NCBI GenBank assembly: GCA_003551805.1
Contig: PUNR01000199.1
Span: forward strand, 1 to 7,023
From: Loktanella sp.
GTDB lineage: Bacteria > Pseudomonadota > Alphaproteobacteria > Rhodobacterales > Rhodobacteraceae
Direction: 5' to 3'
Length of the DNA: 7,023 nt
Each line of letters begins with the position of its first letter. The first letter of the stretch is position 1. Positions 1 through 5,581 of this stretch are shown here, piece after piece. The position numbers and the translations under genes are program-made. Below the pieces are notes generated by a model. The model did no database searches. It was not told the origin of the DNA and was given only the letters and a program-made list of their open reading frames with translations.

Positions 1-381
1 CCAGTTTTGCCACCCCATCGGACCACCCGGCGTTTTGGCTAGCCATGCATGGCCCAGATGCCCCAGAACATGATGTTGCGGGTCCAGCCGTTTGAACATG
101 GCAAGCGTCTTGCTGACATAATCCGGCGGGTAAAGGATATCGTCGTCAATGGTGAAAACCAGATCGTCTGGCTCCGGCACAAAGGCAAACTTGCCCGCAT
201 CCTTCAGGTCGCGGTCGGGGATCATCGCCTCGATCTTGGGTTCTTGCACCAGTTCCTCGGGCACATGGTCATAGTCGTTCAGACAGATGAACAAGCGGTC
301 GACCTGCGGCAGGATCGATTGCACCGTTTGCATCAGAATACCGGACCGGATCGGGAAAGTCGCCAGATGGGCACGGATCAT
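1..381 (-). CDS. Glycosyltransferase-like protein, partial (N-terminal 127 residues)
   Basis: The frame is open from an ATG at 381-379 to the left edge, so the C-terminal part is missing. The predicted protein begins MIRAHLATFP and has a hydrophobic strand followed by a charged turn (FICLNDYDHV, residues 31-40). At residues 73-83 it has DLVFTIDDDIL, an acidic triad (D79-D81) after a hydrophobic strand. This is the layout of a GT-A nucleotide-sugar transferase with its metal-binding DXD motif. An in-frame TGA lies just upstream, and a weak GAAAG Shine-Dalgarno sits 8 nt before the ATG; a TTG immediately before the ATG is an alternative start. The gene lies 70 bp downstream of the Gate-domain gene on the same strand, with no terminator seen between them, so read-through is possible. 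The sugar donor and acceptor cannot be told from this fragment. The glycosyltransferase fold is inferred from the motif and strand pattern. Confidence 0.7.
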   Translation of the reverse strand, partial: MIRAHLATFPIRSGILMQTVQSILPQVDRLFICLNDYDHVPEELVQEPKIEAMIPDRDLKDAGKFAFVPEPDDLVFTIDDDILYPPDYVSKTLAMFKRLDPQHHVLGHLGHAWLAKTPGGPMGWQNW

Positions 382-451
382 CAACAGGACTTTCTTTCAA
401 CAAAACAGGCAATTGTTACAGATGCGATCATCACCGATCAGACCGCGTGGA

Positions 452-1426
452 TCAACGCCCTAAATCCCCTTTGACGGGCAGATGCACCCAGCGGAAAAAG
501 GCGGCATCGGACATCGACCGGATCAGCACAGCCACACCTGCCGTCGCCACCACGGCAAAAACCAGCCGGCCAAACAGAACGCCGCTGATGTCCGCACCAA
601 TCGCCATGACGACCAGTGTGTCCTCGATAATGCTATGTGCAAAGCCCATGAAGATGCAGGATAAAAACACTTGGCGGGGGGACACTGATCCCGACCGCGC
701 CTCGCGGATCAGCAAGCCGCCACCATAAGAGATACCCAAAAACAGCCCCACCGCGGTCAGGTGCCCCGCCTCGCCCTTGATTCCGGCAAGGCGCAACACT
801 GGGGCCAGTGCCTGCATCAGCAGCGCCAGAATGCCCGTGACCTTCAGCAATTCCAGCCCCCATGACAGCGCCAGCAGGATCACCAGCATCCAGACCATCA
901 TCACGCCCAATTGCCAAAAGAACGCAGACCACGCCAGCGTTTGCGCCGTCGGCACCCAAGCCGGATTGACCGGCTGCGCCAGCCAGCCGGTCGCCGCTAG
1001 AACCTGATGCAGGATCAACGCATAGATCACCCCGCCCAAGACGCGCAGCAAGGTGGTGACAACCATCCGCGGCCCCGCTTTTTGAATGATCTTCTGTTCT
1101 ACAGGCAAGCCGTGCGCAAACAGCAACAGCGCCGAAAACACCGTCACATCGGCCACGCTAAGCGTGTCCATCGGCACCAGCACGAACACCAGCGCCACCG
1201 CCCCCCAGATCCCCACCAGCATCCCGCTAAGCCATGCCAACCCCAGTTCCGGTGGCAGCCCCACCAGCGCCATCACCGGCGCGAAAGCGGGGGCAACCGC
1301 GTCGATCACACCCAGCCGCGATAACACTTCGGTCGCGATGGTGATCGGCACGATGATGCGGACCAGCAACCAATAGATCATGAATGTGTCGCGGGTTTTT
1401 TGTAGGGCAGAATCAAGGGATTGCAT
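452..1426 (-). CDS. Nucleoside recognition (Gate) domain membrane protein
   Basis: A 324-residue, very hydrophobic inner-membrane protein with about 8-10 predicted membrane segments, for example near residues 15-34, 62-86, 121-141, 165-190, 222-240 and 281-303. It resembles the 'nucleoside recognition'/Gate family, which includes the spore-maturation SpmA/SpmB type and nucleoside transporter domains. The two halves resemble each other at a constant offset of 159 residues: A49-P50-V51, G56, E60, G68, G72 and FAH103-105 match A208-P209-V210, G215, E219, G227, G231 and FAH262-264. This suggests a tandem duplication. The start is supported by GGAGA 5 nt before the ATG. It is divergent from an Lrp/AsnC gene across a 117-bp shared control region, so it is probably a transporter or exporter under that regulator. 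The substrate is unknown, and the Gate name does not prove nucleoside transport. Confidence 0.85.
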   Translation of the reverse strand: MQSLDSALQKTRDTFMIYWLLVRIIVPITIATEVLSRLGVIDAVAPAFAPVMALVGLPPELGLAWLSGMLVGIWGAVALVFVLVPMDTLSVADVTVFSALLLFAHGLPVEQKIIQKAGPRMVVTTLLRVLGGVIYALILHQVLAATGWLAQPVNPAWVPTAQTLAWSAFFWQLGVMMVWMLVILLALSWGLELLKVTGILALLMQALAPVLRLAGIKGEAGHLTAVGLFLGISYGGGLLIREARSGSVSPRQVFLSCIFMGFAHSIIEDTLVVMAIGADISGVLFGRLVFAVVATAGVAVLIRSMSDAAFFRWVHLPVKGDLGR

Positions 1427-1501
1427 CGGTGTCTCCGGTCAGGTTGTACCGCCCTGCTAACCCGTTCAGCGTCGCATTTGTGGTCAATGATTGCGGATAG
1501 A

Positions 1502-1516
1502 TGCAATATTATTGCA
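1502..1516. promoter_or_regulatory. Candidate Lrp/AsnC operator palindrome
   Basis: TGCAATATTATTGCA is a perfect palindrome with 7-bp arms around one central base. It lies in the gap between the divergent Gate-domain gene and the Lrp-type gene. From memory of the E. coli Lrp consensus (YAGHAWATTWTDCTR), 11 of 15 positions fit, including the AT-rich core. A shorter palindrome, CAATGATTG at 1485-1493, has its centre 20 bp away, about two helical turns, which would suit a multimeric Lrp protein on one face of the DNA. A weak -35/-10 pair for the regulator (TTGTGG at 1478, TGCAAT at 1502, 18-bp spacer) would overlap the palindrome, as expected for autoregulation. The palindrome is seen directly; the binding is inferred. 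Confidence 0.6.
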
Positions 1517-1527
1517 AACTCGTCCAC

Positions 1528-1533
1528 AAAGGA
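1528..1533 (+). promoter_or_regulatory. Ribosome-binding site of the Lrp/AsnC gene
   Basis: AAAGGA ends 10 nt before the ATG at 1544. The spacing is slightly long, but the site supports that ATG, which gives an N-terminus (MDRIDRKLLNLL) typical of Lrp proteins. The frame is also open further upstream, to 1421, but that start would put the gene inside the divergent neighbour. Confidence 0.55.
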
Positions 1534-1543
1534 ATCGCCCCCT

Positions 1544-1996
1544 ATGGACCGGATTGACCGCAAGCTGTTGAACCTGCTGCAACACGATGCCTCGCGCACC
1601 AATGTTGATCTGGCCGATGCTGTCGGGCTGTCGCCATCAAGCTGCCTGCGCCGCGTCAGACGCTTGCGCAAAGCGGGGATCATCGACCGGATCGTCGCAC
1701 GGTTGAACCCGTCCAAGACAGGGCGGGTGCTGAAAGCCATGGTCACCGTCGAACTGAAATTGCACGGCGACCAGCATATGCGCCGGTTCCTTGACCTTGC
1801 CACGGCAGAGCCTGCGGTATCCCAAGCCTATGCCGTCACCGGCGAAACCGATGTCGTGCTGGTCCTGTCGCTGAGGGATATGGAAGAATTCGACGCACTT
1901 TGTGACAGGCTGTTCCGTGACCAGACCAATGTCGCACGGTTCTTTACGATGATGGTGATCCGCACGGCAAAGGATGAAACCGCGATCCCGATCTAG
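1544..1996 (+). CDS. Lrp/AsnC family transcriptional regulator
   Basis: A 150-residue protein, the usual length for a one-unit feast/famine regulator. Residues 1-50 form the winged helix-turn-helix; the start, MDRIDRKLLNLLQHDASRTN, and the recognition helix region SPSSCLRRVRRL (30-41) are typical. Residues 66-142 form the ligand-binding and oligomerising RAM domain, with the characteristic AVTGETDVVLVL stretch (97-108), where glycine and aspartate help form the effector pocket. Members bind DNA as dimers to octamers or more and sense amino acids or related small molecules. The divergent membrane protein gene and the palindrome between them suggest that it controls its own gene and that transporter. 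The ligand cannot be read from the sequence. It need not be the global Lrp, since local paralogues of this type are common in proteobacteria. Confidence 0.95.
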   Translation: MDRIDRKLLNLLQHDASRTNVDLADAVGLSPSSCLRRVRRLRKAGIIDRIVARLNPSKTGRVLKAMVTVELKLHGDQHMRRFLDLATAEPAVSQAYAVTGETDVVLVLSLRDMEEFDALCDRLFRDQTNVARFFTMMVIRTAKDETAIPI

Positions 1997-2034
1997 CCAC
2001 AAATGGCGTGCATCACAGATGCCGACCGCCTAGC

Positions 2035-2068
2035 ATCCTGCCCGAACCCTATACGATATCGGCAGGAT
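2035..2068 (+). promoter_or_regulatory. Possible hairpin covering the ribosome-binding site of the GFA-like gene
   Basis: ATCCTGCC (2035-2042) and GGCAGGAT (2061-2068) are perfect 8-bp inverted arms with an 18-nt loop. The downstream arm contains AGGA (2064-2067), the Shine-Dalgarno 5 nt before the ATG at 2073. If this region is transcribed, folding would hide the ribosome-binding site. The loop also carries the small palindrome CGATATCG, which reaches into the downstream arm. The element could instead be a protein-binding inverted repeat or chance. There is no T-tract, so it is not a terminator for the upstream Lrp gene. Confidence 0.35.
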
Positions 2069-2072
2069 CGCT

Positions 2073-2633
2073 ATGACACAGACAATCCCCCTGTCCTGCA
2101 ATTGCGGTGCCACCGTGATAGAGGCAACAAACCCGCCAATCCTAAGCGTTGAATGCCTTTGCACATCGTGCCGGACAGCGGCCAGCATGATGGATCAATT
2201 GCCGGATGCCACGCCAATCCGCGAATCCAGCGGCGGCACGCGCATGGAAATGTATCGCAAGGACAGGGTCCGCTGCACGCAAGGGGCCGAAAACCTGCGC
2301 GAATTTCGGCTGACCGGCACCACCAAGACCCGCCGCGTGATAGCGGCCTGCTGCAACACGCCGATGTTTCTGGATTTCACCCAAGGCCATTGGATCGATC
2401 TTTACGGAAATCTGTGGCCGGCGGGCACCCTGCCCCCCCTGCAGATGCGCACCATGACCAGCGATCTGGTAGACCGCGCAGGGCTGCCGGATGACGTCCC
2501 CAACCTCAAGACGCATTCGGCACGGTTTTTCATCAGGCTGATCGGCGCTTGGGCGGCGATGCGGTTTCGCACGCCCAAGATTGATTATGTGCAAGGGCAG
2601 CTTGACCTGCCCGCACCGTCAGACCGCAGTTAA
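2073..2633 (+). CDS. GFA-like cysteine-rich (probable zinc-binding) protein
   Basis: A 186-residue protein related to the GFA/CENP-V fold (glutathione-dependent formaldehyde-activating enzyme-like), probably the group annotated as DUF6151. The N-terminus has CNCG (C9, C11), followed by CLCTSC (C28, C30, C33), matching the CxC and CxCxxC clusters that bind zinc and form the active-site loop in GFA proteins. Near residues 91-98 it has AACCNTPM, where classical members have CxxCGTP; here adjacent cysteines C93-C94 replace the CxxC. The start is fixed by AGGA 5 nt before the ATG. The C-terminus (about 130-186) extends past the usual core and is basic and aromatic. Activity on formaldehyde-glutathione adducts should not be assumed, because most members of this superfamily have no known substrate. 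It lies 76 bp downstream of the Lrp gene on the same strand and converges with the next gene. Confidence 0.75.
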   Translation: MTQTIPLSCNCGATVIEATNPPILSVECLCTSCRTAASMMDQLPDATPIRESSGGTRMEMYRKDRVRCTQGAENLREFRLTGTTKTRRVIAACCNTPMFLDFTQGHWIDLYGNLWPAGTLPPLQMRTMTSDLVDRAGLPDDVPNLKTHSARFFIRLIGAWAAMRFRTPKIDYVQGQLDLPAPSDRS

Positions 2634-4288
2634 CGCAGCACAAATCCGCTGGGCCAGCGCAGCGTGTATTCCATCGTCACCTCTTGCTTGTCGCCTGCGG
2701 GCACCGACAGATCCCATTCGACAATGCCGCGCTGACCTTCAGGATCGCGGCGCGTCACGGCGGGGCCGGCGGTCAAGGACACCTCCAGATCGTCCTGTTC
2801 GGAATAGGGGATCGCATCGCGCAGCAGCACATCCCAATCCTGTCCGGTCAGGTTTTCCACCGTCAGGATCGTCTGTTCAACCAGTTGTGTGGCGGAAGAG
2901 AATATCCCGACATCGCCTTCGGACCGGTTCGGTGTGATCCGCGTCAGGCGCAAACCGTCCAGCGGACCAAAGCCCATATCCATCTCGGCCCCCGCCGCCA
3001 AAAGCGGCAGATAGCTGAAACCAACCATTGTGCCATCGGCCTGCACCATCACCGGACCGGGCAGCAGGATTTCATCGCTGCTGTTGATAAATTCTGCCAT
3101 CCGGTACGCGTTGGCGTCCGACATCGGCGTCGCCTCGGCCCAGATATCGGCGGCAAAGGTCAGCTCGTCCAGTGGCAGGCGCAGATCCTCGACCCCGTTC
3201 CGGATCGTCACGCGGGTCGGGTAGACATAGGTCACCGCAGCGCCGCTAAAATCTGCCTTGGCAGTGACCGGAGAGGATTCCAGCATGGGCGAGGAAAAGA
3301 CCGGCGCGCCGCGTTGCAGGGTCAACATATCTGCCGCCCCCATCGCATTGGCGTTTTCGCGGTCCAGATCGGCCTGCGAAATAATCCGCCGCAATTGTGC
3401 CCAGGCACCGCCCGGCGCGATCTGTTCGCCGGGGCGTGCGGTGGACAGGATCAACTGCACATCGGTCCAGTCCTGCCCCGTCGCCTGACTGACCACGACG
3501 GCACGGTCGATATCCACCCGTGCATCATCACCCGTCGTCAGGCGCATGTCGTAAACCGGCGACCAATTGGCAAGGTTTTCAGTGGTATTGATGTCCAGCG
3601 TGACCTCGCCAGCCTCGGACGCCTCGACCGTGAAGGTCAGGACGGACCCCTGCTCCTCCGGTGCCAGCAAAGCCTCCAACGCGCGGCGCGCGTCGTCCAG
3701 CGCGTCAATGTCATCCTGACGCGCACGGATCGCTGCCTGCGCCTCTTGTTCGGCGGCAAAGGCGGTGGTTCGCAGCGTCAGCGTTTCTGCACCGACCATC
3801 TGCGCCAAATCCTGAATATCGGTGATGGTCGCTGTGGTCAGCGTCTCGCCTGCGCTGGCCTTGCTCAGGCTTTGCAGAAACGCGATCTGGTCCTCGGCTG
3901 CCTGCACGCGCAAACGGATTTCTGCAATCGCCACATCGCGCGTGCGCAGAACCTCTTCCAGACGCTCCACCTCGGCGCGTGCGGCCTGTACTGCGGGGCT
4001 GGACTGGTCCGGCGTCACCGGTAGCCGGTCAAAGGCAAGGTTGACCGCACCCACACGCACCTGCCCCGGTGCCGCAATGCGCAGCCCGTCAGACCCGAGG
4101 TTCTGCGGCAGACCGGGAATCACAATCTCGTGCTGGCCCTGCGGCAGATCAAGCGTGACCTGCCGCGTCACAGTGGCAAGGCCGGGGTAGATCGTAACGC
4201 TGTCCACACGGGCCTGTCCGGTAATCGTGTCGGCAAACGCGGGGGCGGAAAGAGCGATCATGCTGGTGGACAGAAAAAGGCGGAACAT
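2630..4288 (-). CDS. Secreted DUF4140/DUF4139 protein, mucoidy inhibitor MuiA family
   Basis: A 552-residue protein. Residues 1-19 form a Sec signal peptide with an AFA cleavage site before D20, so the mature protein is periplasmic or exported. Residues of about 24-95 fit the N-terminal DUF4140 domain (VTIYPGLATVTRQV). Residues of about 97-210 are charged and alanine-rich, probably a helical coiled coil. Residues of about 215-550 form the DUF4139 beta domain, with the hallmarks NWSPVYDMRL (241-250) and TGQDWTDVQLILSTARP (270-286). The C-terminus ends on a predicted strand at LR. The ATG at 4288 was chosen over one 30 codons upstream because it starts the signal peptide and has AGGAGA 6 nt before it. 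The family name comes from an effect on colony mucoidy; the biochemical role is unknown, and involvement in envelope or polysaccharide processes is only suggested. A terminator separates it from asd, so it needs its own promoter. Confidence 0.88.
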   Translation of the reverse strand: MFRLFLSTSMIALSAPAFADTITGQARVDSVTIYPGLATVTRQVTLDLPQGQHEIVIPGLPQNLGSDGLRIAAPGQVRVGAVNLAFDRLPVTPDQSSPAVQAARAEVERLEEVLRTRDVAIAEIRLRVQAAEDQIAFLQSLSKASAGETLTTATITDIQDLAQMVGAETLTLRTTAFAAEQEAQAAIRARQDDIDALDDARRALEALLAPEEQGSVLTFTVEASEAGEVTLDINTTENLANWSPVYDMRLTTGDDARVDIDRAVVVSQATGQDWTDVQLILSTARPGEQIAPGGAWAQLRRIISQADLDRENANAMGAADMLTLQRGAPVFSSPMLESSPVTAKADFSGAAVTYVYPTRVTIRNGVEDLRLPLDELTFAADIWAEATPMSDANAYRMAEFINSSDEILLPGPVMVQADGTMVGFSYLPLLAAGAEMDMGFGPLDGLRLTRITPNRSEGDVGIFSSATQLVEQTILTVENLTGQDWDVLLRDAIPYSEQDDLEVSLTAGPAVTRRDPEGQRGIVEWDLSVPAGDKQEVTMEYTLRWPSGFVLR

Positions 4289-4294
4289 GTGGCG

Positions 4295-4300
4295 TCTCCT
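4295..4300 (-). promoter_or_regulatory. Ribosome-binding site of the MuiA-type gene
   Basis: The minus strand reads AGGAGA, 6 nt upstream of the ATG at 4288. It decides the start in favour of the signal-peptide methionine. The longer reading from 4378 would bury the signal peptide and begin inside the asd terminator. Confidence 0.75.
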
Positions 4301-4375
4301 GATTGTTCGGATGTCGTATACAGGGCGGGACGGATTGTCGCACCAAAGGACATCACCCATCAGCGGAAATTTTCG

Positions 4376-4410
4376 CACAAAAAAAGAGGCGCTGGAAAGG
4401 CGCCTCTTTC
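4376..4410 (-). terminator. Rho-independent terminator of asd
   Basis: On the minus strand, AAAGAGGCGC and GCGCCTCTTT form a perfect 10-bp GC-rich stem (plus-strand arms 4383-4392 and 4400-4409) around a 7-nt loop. The stem runs into a tract of seven T residues (4385-4379). It begins about 20 nt after the asd stop codon. On the plus strand the trailing T run is only three bases, so it works mainly against minus-strand transcripts. It insulates the MuiA-type gene from asd. Confidence 0.93.
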
Positions 4411-4429
4411 AATGCGGTTCAGGCGGGTT

Positions 4430-5452
4430 TCAGCCCTTTTTCAGACATTCACGCCCCAGAACTTCGGCGATCTGTACCGCGTTCAGGGCAGCGCCCTTGC
4501 GCAGGTTGTCGGACACGCACCACAGGTTCAGACCGTTATCAATCGTGCTGTCCTGCCGGATGCGGCTGATAAAGGTCGCGTAATCGCCGACACATTCGAT
4601 CGGCGTGACGTAACCACCGTCTTCGCGCTTGTCGATCACCATGATGCCGGGCGCTTCACGCAAGATGTCGCGGGCTTCGTGTTCGTCCAGAAAATCCTCG
4701 AACTCGATATTGATCGCTTCGGAATGGCCGACAAAGACCGGCACCCGCACGCAGGTGGCCGTGACCTTGATCTTGGAATCAAGGATCTTCTTGGTCTCGG
4801 CGACCATTTTCCATTCTTCCTTGGTCGACCCGTCGTCCAGAAACACGTCGATATGCGGGATCACGTTGAACGCGATCTGCTTTGGGAATTTGCGTGGCGG
4901 CTTGCTGTCGGTGGGGTTGTAGATGCTTTTGGTCTGGTCCCAAAGTTCATCAATGCCTTCCTTGCCGGCACCCGACACGGATTGATAGGTGCTGACCACC
5001 ACCCGCTTGATCCGCGCGCGGTCGTGCAATGGCTTCAGCGCCACAACCATCTGCGCGGTCGAACAATTGGGGTTCGCGATGATGTTTTTCTTGGAATAGC
5101 CGTGGATCGCATCGGCATTCACCTCTGGCACGATCAACGGCACATCGGCGTCATAGCGATAAAGCGACGAATTATCGATGACTACACAGCCCGCCTTGGC
5201 GGCCTTGGGGGCATAAATCTTGGTCGCTTCACCGCCGATGGCGAACAGCGCCATATCCCAGCCGGTAAAATCAAACGTATCAAGGTCTTTGGTCTTAAGG
5301 GTCTTGTCGCCAAAGCTGATCTCGGTTCCCAGCGATTTGCGGCTGGCGAGTGCGACGATTTCGTCCACCGGAAAAGTCCGTTCGTGGAGGATATTCAGCA
5401 TTTCGCGGCCCACGTTGCCCGTGGCGCCGACAACGGCGATTCGATAGCCCAT
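4430..5452 (-). CDS. asd: Aspartate-semialdehyde dehydrogenase
   Basis: A 340-residue enzyme of normal family length. It reduces aspartyl-4-phosphate to aspartate-4-semialdehyde with NADPH in the cytoplasm, the branch point to lysine/diaminopimelate, threonine, methionine and isoleucine. The N-terminal Rossmann motif is GATGNVG (9-15). The active-site cysteine is C130 in NPNCSTAQM. The second conserved block has R236 and H243 in CVRVPVFVGHSE, the substrate-binding arginine and general-base histidine of the family. The start at 5452 is supported by AAGGAG 8 nt upstream; an earlier in-frame ATG at 5500 adds 16 residues before the Rossmann strand and was not chosen. The gene ends with a strong terminator. 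It is divergent from the FrhB/BciB-like gene, with a 129-bp gap holding both promoters. Nothing looks damaged or foreign. Confidence 0.97.
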   Translation of the reverse strand: MGYRIAVVGATGNVGREMLNILHERTFPVDEIVALASRKSLGTEISFGDKTLKTKDLDTFDFTGWDMALFAIGGEATKIYAPKAAKAGCVVIDNSSLYRYDADVPLIVPEVNADAIHGYSKKNIIANPNCSTAQMVVALKPLHDRARIKRVVVSTYQSVSGAGKEGIDELWDQTKSIYNPTDSKPPRKFPKQIAFNVIPHIDVFLDDGSTKEEWKMVAETKKILDSKIKVTATCVRVPVFVGHSEAINIEFEDFLDEHEARDILREAPGIMVIDKREDGGYVTPIECVGDYATFISRIRQDSTIDNGLNLWCVSDNLRKGAALNAVQIAEVLGRECLKKG

Positions 5453-5460
5453 TTGATTGG

Positions 5461-5466
5461 CTCCTT
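5461..5466 (-). promoter_or_regulatory. Ribosome-binding site of asd
   Basis: The minus strand reads AAGGAG, 8 nt before the ATG at 5452. It fixes the start at the methionine directly before the Rossmann strand GYRIAVVGATGNVG. Confidence 0.8.
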
Positions 5467-5581
5467 GATTGCGATCCCGGCCTCTTACCGTGTCAAGCAC
5501 CCAAGGAAAAGGGGGCGCGCGGAAACAGCCAAAGTGTAAATCAAACTGGACAGTGCCCTATGGCGGGGTAAGGTCGCCCCC

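Noticed and set aside
382..451. Terminator between the Gate-domain gene and the glycosyltransferase-like gene
   Set aside because: Only a short GATC...GATC repeat is present, with no GC-rich stem followed by T residues.
49..474. Open frame on the plus strand across the left edge
   Set aside because: It is antisense to the glycosyltransferase-like frame, whose minus-strand reading has the DDD motif and coherent strand pattern.
1421..1543. Longer N-terminus for the Lrp-type regulator starting at 1421
   Set aside because: It would overlap the start of the divergent gene, include the palindrome as coding sequence, and add 41 residues that Lrp proteins lack.
2684..4024. Long open frame (446 codons) on the plus strand opposite the MuiA-type gene
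   Set aside because: It is antisense to a clear protein with a signal peptide and family motifs. Its translation is rich in R, H, Q and G with no domain pattern, as expected from a GC-rich antisense frame.
4310..4360. Promoter for the MuiA-type gene around the GTATAC at 4316-4321
   Set aside because: A -35-like TTGGTG exists upstream on the minus strand, but its spacing to any TATA-like hexamer is 18-20 bp with poor matches. A promoter must lie in this gap, but its position is not supported.
5468..5496. Perfect TTGACA (minus strand 5496-5491) as the asd promoter -35
   Set aside because: With a 17-bp spacer the -10 would be the poor CGCAAT, and transcription would start within the Shine-Dalgarno at 5461-5466. 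It may contribute, but I could not support it as the promoter.
5453..5500. Upstream ATG at 5500 as the asd start
   Set aside because: It adds 16 residues with no homology before the Rossmann strand, while the ATG at 5452 has a strong, well-spaced ribosome-binding site.
4130..5539. Long open frame (469 codons) on the plus strand opposite asd
   Set aside because: It covers the asd active site, the asd terminator and both flanking gaps, and has no recognisable domain. It is a by-product of codon bias on the other strand.
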